64,000 nt of DNA from Pisolithus tinctorius. Its lineage: Eukaryota; Basidiomycota; Agaricomycetes; Boletales; Pisolithaceae. Shown here piece by piece: positions 12,572 through 26,079 of this stretch. Each line of letters opens with the position of its first letter. Positions within the stretch are counted from its first letter, which is position 1. The DNA lies in NCBI GenBank assembly GCA_024663395.1, contig JANFAH010000037.1:372001-436000 (forward strand). The letters run 5' to 3'. The position numbers and the translations under genes are program-made. A model generated the notes under the pieces. The model was not told the origin of the DNA, searched no databases, and saw only the letters and a list, made by a program, of their open reading frames with translations.

Positions 12572-13707
12572 ATGTCGTTCTCTCAGTCGCCAAGGATGAT
12601 GCCCCTCATTCTTCTCAGTGTGGCTCCGTGTGTTATTGCCACTTCTAACGCCTCGAGGAGCTTCAAGTCAGTAATCGAGGGTGTAGGTCGTTGTATGCAC
12701 TTTTGCAGGTCGCAGTTGACCACTACGCTGCAGATCATCACCGAACCACGAAAGCTGGCTGTTGTTGTCGTGTGCGCCTCTGTTGTAATAATCGCCATCC
12801 TCATGTGGCTGGTGCACATCATCGCGGGTTGCGTGCGCAAAAGGAGGTTCCGCAAGACTGAGGGACAGGCTACTTCCCCTCAGCTACTAAGCAACGACAT
12901 TTCCGTTTCAGAGTTGGGAACGTCTGAAACGGCCACCAAAGTACCTTCTCCGACTCCTTCGACGAGTAACCCGCCCAGTCGCGCTTCCCTGAAATCTCCC
13001 ATCAATGACGCTGTGAATACTTTCAACACTAGGATTCCAGCACATCCGCCGTCACCTAAATCGTCAAGAAGAACCAGTCACAGCCAAACTCCCGCCCGTG
13101 AGCGACGCCGTCGTCGCCCACAAGGACAGGATCACGGCTGGCGGGCGGTCTCGCATTCCCCCTCTTCACATCGTTCTTCAAAAGGAGGACAGTTTGAGGC
13201 GAGCGAACATTATGGGTCGCTTGTTGTGAATGAACAAAATCCCAGTTCAGGTACGTCATGGTGCCCCTATTTTCGTGGCTGAGGGAAGAAACACCATTTC
13301 TTCCAGGCGGCCCCCGTTATGCACGCCAGGGCAGTCGTCGTCGCGCATGCCCGAGTGTTTCCTGGGTGTCGCAGGGATGCCAAGAAGGCCATGGTAGACA
13401 TCATTCGAACTCGTCCCATCGGGGACAACAGCATGGCACAACCCTCCGTGACATGGAGACTGTTGTGTTAACTCACACCATTACCTACCCTTCTAAATGC
13501 GCACAATCTCCTTCGAAGCAGATACCACAGGAGTACATCGCAGGGGGTTCCGTCATGCACCGTCAAGGGGCGGTGTCTCAAAATCCAAGTGACATGGAAC
13601 AACAGCGACACACAAACCGTGTAGACCTGCCTAGTCACCATCACGGAAGCCCTATGGTCCCTGTTAATGATCGGCCCCCACCATATACTGCGAGATCAAA
13701 GGCTTAG
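12572..13707 (+). CDS. Single-pass membrane protein with disordered tail ending in PPPY (cluster gene 1)
   Basis: Proposed exons 12572-12670, 12734-13250 and 13307-13707 join in frame to about 338 residues. Residues 1-24 form a signal peptide (MMPLILLSVAPCVIA core). A short segment precedes one membrane helix at about 41-65 (LAVVVVCASVVIIAILMWLV), followed by a basic anchor (RKRRFRK) and a long Ser/Pro/Arg-rich tail predicted disordered. The tail ends NDRPPPYTARSKA. PPxY is the known ligand of WW domains, including those of Nedd4/Rsp5 ubiquitin ligases, so an adaptor or substrate role is inferred. Exon 2 starts IITEPRK, matching the exon starts of the next two genes at the same point before the helix. 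Intron 1 length is divisible by three and has no stop, so it may be retained in another model; the intron is favoured by the paralogues. No enzymatic domain is seen. Confidence 0.65.
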
Positions 13708-14478
13708 CTTACTGTATTTTCCAAACTGTAACAAGACAAGGGCCACGGAAGACCACGGATAGTCTTGCCATGAGCTATGTCGTAGAAAATCGAACAGGCG
13801 GATCGACCGGTAGGCAACGTACAACCACTGGCAGACGTCGACTTAACTCACCTGAGTTGATACTTATGCCAACCGCTGCATGCAATCGTGCCTTATCCTA
13901 CTATTTACACTGCGGAAAAACTCTTCAGACCGATGTACCAGCTTATTTCGGAAGAAAAATGATACTTACTACGCATGAGGTAGGACTTGTTGAAATGCAA
14001 GGGTAGGCGTAAAACAGCGTCTCGTTGCCGTTTCCATTGCGAAGGCTGCTACCTTGCAGCGGGAAGTAATCCGGTGCATTTAGTAACCCCACATCTTGGC
14101 CCCCGTGGGGAAGGGCGGCAATCTCCACGCTTGAGCTCTTTGCTCAGAACCCAAGTCCTGGATGCCGTCCCAACGGGATAACCTGTAATAGAGTGATGAT
14201 GGTCAGGGCAGCTGACGTCTACTGCCTCATTTCGTTCAGAGATATGGAGATGACGTTTAGTTGCCCAAGGTCGACATCAAATTATGGCTTCCACAAGAAT
14301 CGCTTTCCTTAACTGCTGAGTAACTGAAATACACCCTTCCCCCCCTTAAATCCCCCTAAATATCCTGGATTTGCCATCTTATAGGTGGCTTACTTGTACC
14401 CACCAACTCCCTTTCATTTCAATGTCTTAAACGACGGTGGTCAAGAGAGCGCAGACATACCACTATCTCCCCGATGCG
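13708..14478. other. Intergenic between cluster genes 1 and 2
   Basis: Open frames at 13770-14006 and 13987-14181 lack a signal peptide, membrane helix or likeness to the neighbours. A C-run is present near 14340. I see no gene. Confidence 0.45.
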
Positions 14479-15423
14479 ATGTCAGTCTCGGTTTTGCTGT
14501 GGCTCACTTTATTTCGTCTTCTTCAGGGAGTTGCTGCCACCGGCAGCATCTCCAGGCGGGAGTCCAACGGTGTGAGTCGTCATATATTTTCGCATCATGA
14601 AGACCTACCATTCTACTGTAACTTCTGACAGGCCTTCTCGGACCCACCAAAGCAAATCGCTTTTACTGTGTGTGTCGTAGCGTCCATAGCGGGAGTTCTT
14701 GCAGTGGGGGTGTACGCCTTAGTAGCCGGCAGGCGGAAGAAGACTTCGGATGACCCCGAACTAGGATCTGCGGTCACGGCAACCAATGACAGCACACGTC
14801 CATCAGACCAATCTGCGAATACCGAGCCATCCTCTCGAGCATCCGGCGATCTCCAAAGGCGGACACCGTCGACCGGAATCCCAGTACCCGATGTGGACAC
14901 CCCAATGGGCCGTTCTTCACGGTCCCGCCGATCACGGATATCGTTCATACCAACAAGCCTTGAGTCGATCCCAGAACACGAGCAATGGCAGTTTTGCTTC
15001 TGTAGCGATAGCGGCGACGACGATGACACTTCGCTCCCTCCGGGTAGCTTTCACTCTTGGTACCTGGATTACCGATGCCGAATACTCTTGAGAAAAATTT
15101 CTATAATGGCCGGACACACCGGAAATCACGGTGAAGCAAGGCCATCTGCCTCGCTTCCTCACGAGGGAGAAGATACCACAGGTCTCCACGACTTCGTCGA
15201 CGTGAGCCGAAGACGAGTCCATTCGGCACTTGAGAGGAGAAGGGGTTCTATCCGCCATCATGACACGGGACCCATAGCTTCAGCTAACATTAATAAGCAA
15301 TCCACACACCTCGACCAAGTTCCTCCATCCATCCTACGACATGGTGATCATGCAGAAGCTTCCATAACTGAGCAGCCAGCGGACAAGTCCAAATCCGCTA
15401 CGGATATAAAACGAACTGCCTAA
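14479..15423 (+). CDS. Single-pass membrane protein with disordered tail (cluster gene 2)
   Basis: Exons 14479-14571 and 14632-15423, about 294 residues. Exon 1 is exactly 31 codons and encodes a signal peptide (MSVSVLLWLTLFRLLQGVAA). A 60-nt phase-0 intron with GTGAGT donor follows; exon 2 opens AFSDPPKQIAFTV and runs into the helix at about 40-62, then RRKK and a Ser/Arg/Asp-rich tail with an acidic DSGDDDD patch. The layout and intron place match its neighbours, so the three look like diverged duplicates. It lacks both PPxY and NPF motifs. The hydrophobic patch near SWYLDYRCRILLRKI (about 15050-15105) is odd inside a disordered tail and could be an unrecognised intron starting GTAGCT; if so the end of the protein would change. 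Confidence 0.6.
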
Positions 15424-16132
15424 TTCCAGCTGCGACTATCCCCACCTACTTTGTGACGGCAGAACATATGCGTGTCGATCCTCTGCCACTTGGCACGGCA
15501 ACGCAGGAGTTTGGGATTTCAATGTGCAATGACGCGGCACTTTGGGAGTGCAGATCGAAGACGGCTTGATATATGGCTTATCTCTGCGTACGTGGGTCGG
15601 ACATACGCTCTTTAGGGTAGTAGACTGACCGGGTCGAACCACAGCATCAGTCGTCAAAAAAGCGGGCCAACTGTTATCACAGGTCACGTGCATCGACGCG
15701 TCGCGCTGCCCATTCAAATTTCAGATAAGGCTTGGTAGATAGGAGATGTGATGTCTATCGTTTATTCTGGGGACTCGTGCGTCTGGTAAACCGCCAATCG
15801 TCTTTCGCCATGTGCATGAACATGTACATCGTAAGGATCTCGGGGGTGTTCACAACTCATCGTCGGTGGAGTGCCTATTCGTCAGCGGGCCTAGAACACA
15901 GGACTCTACGTCGATCCAAACTGTGGAGAAGCAGGTCTGTTGAATCAAGGGCCATATAGTTTCCCTTCCATGCGTCTAGATTTCTTACCCTCATCAATTG
16001 CATTCACGATCGAATGTGTTCCCTGGTGGCTGACCTGTTCGTCGTTCACCAGATTACATACGGTTTTCAGGCAAGTAAGGTTTGTCGCGACCCATCACAA
16101 AGCAGTCAATCTCCATTCTGCGTCGCTGCGTC
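15424..16132. other. Intergenic between cluster genes 2 and 3
   Basis: No open frame here shows a recognisable domain. It presumably contains the terminator of gene 2 and the promoter of gene 3. Confidence 0.45.
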
Positions 16133-17655
16133 ATGAAGCGCTACAGGTGGACGTCGATCATCCTACTCCATCTTTCGCTATGCGTCAGTGCTGCCAACAA
16201 TCCCCCAGCCGACTGGCTCAAGACTGTGGGCCGTTCACGATTAAACCACGAAACAAGGCTGACACTGCTAACGCTAGATCTTCTCCGACATGCGAACGGC
16301 GCTCGTTTTTGTGGCTTGTGTATCGGCTGGCGTAACTGCAATTTTCGTGTCGCTGCTGTGTCAAATACGCATATCGTACATTCGAAGAATAGCACTCGAG
16401 GAAGACTTCAGAGTCCACGAGCAGGTTCCTGATGATATTCCCCCACCAGTACATCCCAACCCGTTCAATCCCCCGTCCGAGCAGCCAAACCCGTTCAATG
16501 ACCCACCGGAAGGGCCCAACCCGTTCAATCCTTCGCCAGAACGACCTAACCCACTCAATTCCCCGCCAGCGCAGTCCAACCCGTTCAACCCCCCGCCGGA
16601 GCAGCCCAACCCGTTCGACAATAACGCACCTTCGGCAGCGAACTACCCTCCGCGGAGTAACCCAATTGCGATTGCGTCGTCTGGGCAACCTAGAATCAGA
16701 TATCGGTTTCTCAACTCTGATTCCGACCAGGTAAGCATACGTATTTATACCCAACAGTGAAGGCGGCAAGCTCACCTACCAACTCCCCTCGCAGACAGAC
16801 AGCGAATCCAGCCGGGAGGGAAGAAGCTCTCCCTCCACTCATGGCGGCTCGTCGTCCCGCTCCCGTGGGCGTCCGCGACGCCGGGGGACCAGGCGCAGGG
16901 TTCGTTCCTTGAGTGAGAGTGATGCTTCGCGAAACAGGCATGATGCTAGTGACAGCCGCCGACTGGCTTCATCATCTTCGGATAGTGCTCTTGATGAATA
17001 CCTCTATATGAATTCCAGAGGACGCGGTCCTGATACCCGCCGGGAGCAGGAAAACACTACAAGGGCTTCTGGCAGACGGCGCGATGAGTCGGAGTCTCTA
17101 TTCTCGACTGACGAAAGAAGACAGCTCGTCAACCGTGTTCGGGCGGCCATGCAACACAGGAACCGTGTTCGCTCTCGTCGAACCACCTTGCAACAGGAAA
17201 CGATCGCGGGCCCGTCTTTCACATCCCCGGATAATACAGGAATCGTAACTTCTAGCAGCCCCAGCGAACACAGCCAAGAACACATTACATGGCCTCCTGT
17301 GTTTACGGTGGATGAAACGAGACTGCTCACAACCCGTGTTCGCGCCATCTTGCAACACGCGAACCGCGTTCACTCTCATCGTGCCATATTGCAACACACA
17401 GACCGTGTTCAGTCTCAGCAAGCCATCGCGGAACAGGCGCCGATCGCGGGTCCCTCGGTCACGATCCCGGATAACACAGGAAACGTAGCTTCCGGCAGCG
17501 CTATTGAACTCCCGGCGGCCCCTACGCAATCATCCTCGCCACGGGAGCATAGCGAGACGTCCTCTTCCCCGGGGCACAGCGGTGACGAAGTTGTCGCACC
17601 TGTGAACAATTCACCACCTCCGTACTGGAGGTTCACGGAGCATTTCGATAATTAG
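16133..17655 (+). CDS. Single-pass membrane protein with NPF repeats and C-terminal PPPY (cluster gene 3)
   Basis: Exons 16133-16225, 16278-16730 and 16795-17655 join in frame to about 468 residues. Exon 1 is 31 codons, the same length as in gene 2, and encodes a signal peptide (YRWTSIILLHLSLCVSAA). Exon 2 opens IFSDMRTALV and gives the membrane helix at about 36-59. Residues 92-147 are six ten-residue repeats, N-P-(F/L)-N-x-P-x-E-x-P, giving five NPF and one NPL; one reads NPFND, the NPFxD endocytic signal form. The rest is Ser/Arg-rich with an internal duplication built on RVRAxxQHxNRV, and the end is NNSPPPYWRFTEHFDN. NPF is the known ligand of EH domains and NPFxD of Sla1; PPxY binds Rsp5-type ligases. 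A role in sorting or endocytosis of a membrane partner is inferred. Confidence 0.7.
16458..16625 (+). repeat. 30-bp tandem repeat encoding the NPF decapeptide
   Basis: Six in-frame 30-bp units, each starting AACCCGTTC or a close variant (the fourth gives NPL). The units keep the Asn-Pro-Phe-Asn core while positions between vary, so the core looks conserved by selection rather than being a fresh slippage repeat. Confidence 0.75.
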
Positions 17656-17802
17656 TGGATAGGGCAAGGTAATATTCTTCTACATTTGTTGCGTAGTGAT
17701 GGACCGTCCCGTATACGGCAAAGATCGCTCGTTTAGTTGTTGTTTTTACGTTGAGTCAATGGTTACAAGGAATTCAGTGCGGTGATACAAAGATTCGACA
17801 TA

Positions 17803-18779
17803 CTACTGGGTCTGAGCGCCATACCCTCTGATGTTCTCGGCAAAGTCCCACGATGTCTGCAGTTTCAGTGAGCCTGAAATGTTCACGCCTTCCGCAGTGA
17901 TAGTTGCAATTTGGTACTACAACGATTATCTCAGGATATCGTAGGCAGGACGGGCCAATGATATGCGTACCTTGTCCAGACTTCGAGCATCGCGGTAGAA
18001 GAGAACACGCATACAATATTCCAATATATTTTGTGCTTGCTCTGCTGTGAGATCATCTTCGTGCCCTTCTACTGCTTTGCGGAGTAGCGGTTGTGCAATG
18101 TAGGCTCCGAAGCCAGTGGCAAGCGTCGAAGCTGAATATGTCGTCCCAAGCAAATCGACATATGACAAGAACCTGTATCAGGGACGATCAACCAGTCTCA
18201 TCGCAGCTCCTCCAAGAGAAAGTACATACCTCTTTCCATCCTTGAACCCGCCAATAAGGAGAGAGTTCCACAAAGGGTCCAACTTCGAACGCCGCGCGTA
18301 CATGACTTGCGACATATACTCGTGTATTTCTACAGGCCCAAGTTCGTGTCCATCCTGCTGAGTGCTCTCCGCTATCTGCACTTCTTCGAGGATGTGTTGG
18401 ATGTGTTGGAAGTCGGACATGTCACCGCCGGCACCGATAACGGTATACCTCCCAACGGGATGGAGACGTTGAACGTCCTTGAAGCGAGCGAGAGAGCCAT
18501 AGGATGCTTTTTGTAGAATGATGTTCAACAATGGATGGTCTGGAAGCGATGAGGAGACACACCGAGGTTGTCCGCTGCCATCATGATGCCATCCTTAAAT
18601 TTGATAGCCAGCACACTCGTGCCGGTAACGATCGGCTGCCTGTGGATAGTTTAAGTAGATGCGGATGAATATACAGATATGTGGCCATACTGTGTACGCT
18701 GAACACTGTCAGCGAATGTGTCTTTGGGACGATTGTCGGGCCTCTGATGGATGGGATAGGTGCCATAGGCATCGAACAT
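17803..18779 (-). CDS. PRE4: 20S proteasome subunit beta type-7 (Pre4/PSMB4 family)
   Basis: Five exons join in frame: 18779-18691, 18639-18563, 18506-18230, 18172-17971 and 17916-17803, giving about 252 residues, a normal length. Landmarks are the short N-terminal leader (MFDAYGTYPIHQRPDNRP), VTGTSVLAIKFKDGIMMAAD, SYGSLARFKDVQRLHPVG, SQVMYARRSKLDPLWN, and YVDLLGTTYSASTLATGFGA. This subunit is a non-catalytic beta-ring member of the 20S core; as in the family, the Thr at the beta-fold start follows VTG but the leader is short. It is transcribed away from RPN3 across a 448-bp gap, so both proteasome genes may share a promoter. The end lies only about 150 bp from cluster gene 3, which runs toward it. 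Confidence 0.93.
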
Positions 18780-19227
18780 GTCATTTCTCTATGACGACAG
18801 CCCACCATTAGTATTCCTCACAGGCCAGGTATTCTGCACTTACAGGGCGACCCCAGTTGGTAGGAAAGTGGTCCATGGCTGTCAGAGAGATGATGCAAAC
18901 GCGTCCCACCACAAACCATGGACGCGCAAGCACAATGGCTTATGTAATACCCTGATTTGCCAGCGACCATTTCCTTACCACCGCAGATTGTTGAGGGGGG
19001 GGGACCTCTGCAACAATGTAAGTCTATAGATCTCTTTCTGTGTTCTTCCATGTCATCCGGCAGCTCCAATAACTGGCTCGTCTATAATGTGTATTTCGCA
19101 GTAGGGCCCCGGTTCTGTCCAGAAACGAACATCACGTGAGCATTGACCTGCCTTCCCAATTTGGGTTGTCGCGAGTGGAAGGGACGCGTCACTTACGAAG
19201 ACTGCGTTCAGATCAGACAAAGCAACC
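18780..19227. promoter_or_regulatory. Shared divergent promoter region of PRE4 and RPN3
   Basis: The two start codons lie 448 bp apart on opposite strands. The stretch has a poly-G run near 18995, a CACGTG box at about 19133, and TTTGCCAGC at about 18956, which is one base away from the reverse complement of the yeast proteasome element GGTGGCAAA. A one-base miss of a nine-base motif is weak evidence, so only the divergent layout is firm. Confidence 0.55.
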
Positions 19228-20951
19228 ATGGCCAGCACAGACGCGAAACCACCAAAGGACGGGGAAAAGAAGAATGAAGAGAAAAAGAACGAGGAGAAGA
19301 TCCTCACGCCGACAGCCGAAATCAAGGTCAACATTGCTTTTATCGAGCGAGCCGTATCCGAGCTCGAACCGCGGTTTACTCACCGTGTATTGCGATCACT
19401 CACTGCGCTCAGGAAACGCACCAACGATAAGGTCTTGCGAGATGCAATAGAAGAGAACTACCCAGCAGGTACGTCATATCGATAAGTTTACATCTCTTGT
19501 ACGGAATATTTATGTGCTATGGTTATAGACTCGGCCGTAAAGGCGAAGCTACTTTCCTGGCTGCCCCCAGCTACAGAGGCCGAGATGGATGTCGATTCCA
19601 CTGCCTACCCCCCAAGTACACCGCCTTCGAAACCTACCTCTGACCCCGTTCCCGAAGTGGAGATATACCTTCGTCTTCTCATCATTCACCACTTCCACAC
19701 TTCCAAGGAGAATTACGCCAAATCCATCCAACTGTCGAACGAGACAGTAGACAAAATGCAGGCTCTAAACCGCAGAAGTGTGGATCCAATTGCAGCGAAA
19801 ATATGGTTCGCTGTCGAGCGATCGTACGAACTAGGTGGTGAACTCGCCGACGCACGACCGTAAGCGTTCCTTTCTGTGTCGCAACTTACATTAAATTCCG
19901 TCTGTATTTCAGACTGTTTTTGGCGGCTCAGCGGACAGCTGCATTGCGTCATGACGATGATACGCAAGCTTCCCTCATCAACCGTCTTCTCCGAAGTTAC
20001 CTCCATTACAACTTGTACGATCAGGCAGATAAACTGGTTTCGAAAACCACATTCCCTACCTCCGCTAGTAACCCCCAATTTGCTCGGTACCACTACTTCT
20101 TGGGGCGCATAAAGGCAGTGCAATTAAACTATACCACTGCTCACACGAATTTGCAAGCAGCCATTCGCCGTGCACCACCTGCGAAGACAGCGCCTGGCTT
20201 CTACCAAGCCGTGCACAAGCTTTTCGTGGTTGTTGAATTGCTGATGGGAGACATTCCCGATCGTAGCATATTTAGGCACCCCGTCCTCGAGAAAGCGCTC
20301 GCTGCCTATTTTGACATCGTCAAGGGTATGTGCAGTTTCATTCTATGTCTTTTACCCCTTCAGTAATCCACCTATCAGTGGTCCGCACGGGCTCCCTCTC
20401 CGAGTTCCAGGCAACGTTGACGAAGCATGCGGCACAGTTCGAAGCAGACAAAACGTACACTCTGATCGTTCGTCTCCGGCAGAACGTCATTAAGACTGGT
20501 ATCCGTCGCCTCTCCCTATCGTATTCACGAATCTCCCTGCGTGACATTTGTCTGAAGCTCCACCTTGACTCCGAAGAAGATGCGGAATACATCGTTGGAA
20601 AGGCCATCCGTGATGGCGTTATCGACGGTCGGATTATTCATGAAAAAGGTTGGATGGAGTGTGAAGGTAGAAAGAATGGATATGGACCTGACGTCAGTGA
20701 GGTGTACATGCGAAGAATTGCGTACTGCATGGATCTCCACAACCAGAGTGTGAAGGTAAATCTTCATCTTCGATCTGCCATGTCAATTGCTCGTCGCTAA
20801 CTGGATGTTTTAGGCAATGCGTTATCCCCAGGACGCACATAGGAAAGAACTGGCCGCCGCGCAGGGAGCCCGAGAACGTGAGAGGGAGCTCGCCAAGGAA
20901 ATAGAGGAAGGAGACTTGGATGAAGATGACGGCGGTCTGGGTGGCTTCTGA
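19228..20951 (+). CDS. RPN3: 26S proteasome regulatory subunit Rpn3 (PSMD3)
   Basis: Five exons (19228-19468, 19529-19859, 19913-20325, 20379-20755, 20814-20951) join in frame to about 499 residues, typical of Rpn3. The N-terminus is charged (Lys/Glu-rich), followed by the helical repeats (NRLLRSYLHYNLYDQADKLV; YHYFLGRIKAVQLNYTTAH) and the PCI/winged-helix part (YSRISLRDICLKL; AEYIVGKAIRDGVIDGRI). The tail is charged and ends DDGGLGGF. Rpn3 is a scaffold subunit of the 19S lid. It diverges from PRE4, and its 3' end faces PRP43 copy 1. Confidence 0.94.
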
Positions 20952-21556
20952 TGATCGATGTCGGACGACACCCCTAGTCCCTCATAGTTGCAGACATCCG
21001 TGATTCCTATTAGGTCGGACTTCGTTGCATGGAACCTATTTCCAACGTGCCGAATAATAATATTCGTTAACGGCAGTACTGTACAGTACTACGTAGTATC
21101 ACACCAGGCTTGGATCCGTAGGACTTCCATATAAGTGTCCATCCCGGACTTCCCAGTGTCAACTTGAACCCTGTTTACTTAGCTACAAGCACAGATACGA
21201 AGAAAGTATGCAGAGGACACATCCTACGATGTACCCTGCCGGAGCCAAAGCAGATGACCGGTTGATCACTGAAACATTTACTAGGGTCTTCCAACGTCCC
21301 AAATCATACCAACATCATCATCCTAATCACAGGCTGCTTTACTTCCCAAGAAATACCTTGCTTACGCCAAGGGATGGCCAGGAAAGTGATACATACGAGC
21401 GGCGTGTTGCATAGGGACGACTGTTACCTATCTGAAACCGTTCATACAAACTGCATATAGGAGATATCTGAACTTTGTAGCACGCTACAGTAATATAAAC
21501 TTCCGCGATACATACTACCCTAAGGTCGAGAAACAATGAATTCGAAGTATACGACG
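20952..21556. other. Convergent intergenic region between RPN3 and PRP43 copy 1
   Basis: Holds the 3' ends of two convergent genes. The open frame at 21208-21414 has no family likeness. The downstream sequence shared by the other PRP43 copies is absent here. Confidence 0.5.
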
Positions 21557-24425
<2,869 letters not shown>

Positions 24426-24583
24426 GAGCCTTGTATAGTTTTTCGTTCGAGAGAGGGGAAGAAAGCCGAGTGATGGAGCTGGGTCCAACAAAAATGCGTG
24501 GCCAGGAATGTCACATGAGCATGGTAGTGGCTGTGCAGCTGCTTACACCATCCTTGCCAACAAAAAAGGACTAAAAAATCAAT

Positions 24584-24654
24584 TGCATTAAGGGGGAATC
24601 GAACCCCCGGCGGGTCGATGGCAACGACCCAGGTTACCACTACCCCATTAATGC
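24584..24654 (-). tRNA. tRNA-Gly (anticodon GCC)
   Basis: Reading the minus strand, the acceptor stem GCATTAA pairs with TTAATGC at the 3' end. The D arm is GGGT/ACCT, the anticodon stem GGTCG/CGACC encloses loop TTGCCAT with anticodon GCC, and the T arm GGGGG/CCCCC encloses TTCGATT. The discriminator base is A. All stems are fully paired and there is no intron. It lies just upstream of PRP43 copy 1. Confidence 0.95.
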
Positions 24655-24771
24655 TACACTGAACTGTGTGGATAAGATATACAGAATGTGATCCTACAGT
24701 AGTAATAGTCTCTCACTGCATCGTCTATGTACGCCAGGCCAGACAGCTACTCGCCCACGTGATGCCGTGTG

Positions 24772-25767
24772 TTATCGATGGAATAATCGCCGACCTCTAC
24801 CAGGACGAGCACTACCCACTCTTCCTGCCTCTGCCTGGTATAGCCGATACGCCTCCCGAAGATGGTCGGGGGAAAGTGGCCCACTTTCACCTCGTCGTGC
24901 CTGAACTGCCCGGCCTACGAGGGAAATGTTAACCGGGGAGCGGGAACGTCACCGACAATGTCTCGTACCCTTCTCTACTATCTCTCCTACGAATACCTTG
25001 GCAAAGCCTGCTATTATTTGTGCTACGGGTTGGGAGACTTGTTGGCCAGTCGTCTGTTGTATTACCTAGACCACACGTCAGTGCATTTTCGACTGCTGCT
25101 ACAACGTGCGCACTCTTCGAATGGCTTGCTTTGGCAACGCATGTCTCCTGTACGCTTCGAATCGATCATACTGAGCAGCACTGAAATTGTCCATGAGGAC
25201 TCTACCGCAAACGATGAATCAGCCCAAACAAATATTCGTTTTATTCTGATCGTGCGATACAAACTTCAAGTTATCTTTACTTTCGCTCTGCCAGGAGAGT
25301 TGTGCAGAATAATCATCGTCTGCCATAGCGGGTAGAATCTCATCCTCCCCGTCGTCGTCACCACCTTCAGGTTTTGTAATCGCGACGGCAGGATTTCCAG
25401 CCGCAGGAACAGTACCAGCAGTGACAGTCTTCTCCGTGGCCATGATGATTTCCTCATCGCCACTGTCTATTAAGATGTCGCCTGCAGCGGTAGGAGTCGC
25501 CGCTGTTGTAGTGGGTTGGGGGACAGCAGCAGACGGTGATGCAGTTGCAGCAGGTGTCGCCCATTGTAGAGATGTGAATGCACTGGAACTCGTCTGTGGT
25601 TGTTGAGGAGTTGCTCGGCCAGTATCTGAAGCAACGTTTGGGAACGCGCCACGAGGTTTACGACCGCGTTTTGCACCTGTTCCGCGCCCTCGCGGTGCGG
25701 AAATTGGCGTAGAGGGTGCAGACGGCCCTGGTGTCATCTGGATGAACGGTGTATTTGGATATGCCAT
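24772..25767 (-). CDS. TAF11: TFIID subunit TAF11
   Basis: Exons 25767-25281, 25199-25114, 25065-24969 and 24914-24772 join in frame to about 270 residues. The N-terminus is disordered, with an AT-hook-like GAKRGRKPRG at about 31-40 and an acidic patch. The C-terminal half is the TAF11 histone fold: MDNFSAAQYDRFEAYRRHAL, PKQAIRRVIQQTTGQQV, AQIIAGFAKVFVGEIVEK, then GPLSPDHLREAYRLYQ. TAF11 pairs with TAF13 in TFIID and contacts TBP and TFIIA. The AT-hook is not a standard part of the family. The second exon start (after TAGAG) was chosen because it keeps the frame. It is divergent from the zinc-finger gene at 26080. Confidence 0.92.
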
Positions 25768-26079
25768 GATCGTCGTCGGCGTCGCACACTGGCAAGCCCA
25801 GCATCACGCCTTAATCGACGAGAAACAAATAGTCGCAAATACTACATGATTAACCCCTGACATTATGGACTGGGCCTGCACTGATAGTTCTGGGTGGAAG
25901 CCAGGGTAGACAGTTTCCCTGGCTGATTCTTAGAGTCTTTCCCTGAGGCAGTTTGTCTGGACTACCCACTGGATCTGAGTGGTCGTTGCTTGGTTGGCCC
26001 ACTAACCAACGGGCCAGTTTGACCAAGCAATGGCAAACAGGCTGTCGTTGCCCCGGACCTGCAAACTCAAAGCTCGACG
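25768..26079. promoter_or_regulatory. Divergent promoter region of TAF11 and the C2H2 gene
   Basis: A 312-bp gap between two start codons on opposite strands. No core element stood out by eye; the call rests on layout. Confidence 0.5.

Noticed and set aside
13770..14181. A fourth member of the membrane-protein cluster
   Set aside because: No signal peptide, helix or matching intron; the frames are short and end early.
15043..15147. Definite intron in cluster gene 2
   Set aside because: A GTAGCT donor and the odd hydrophobic patch suggest one, but no acceptor with a good branch point and frame could be fixed, so I kept the open reading.
18956..18964. Yeast-type proteasome control element in the PRE4/RPN3 promoter
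   Set aside because: It differs by one base from the nine-base motif and occurs once; not enough to call a regulatory site.
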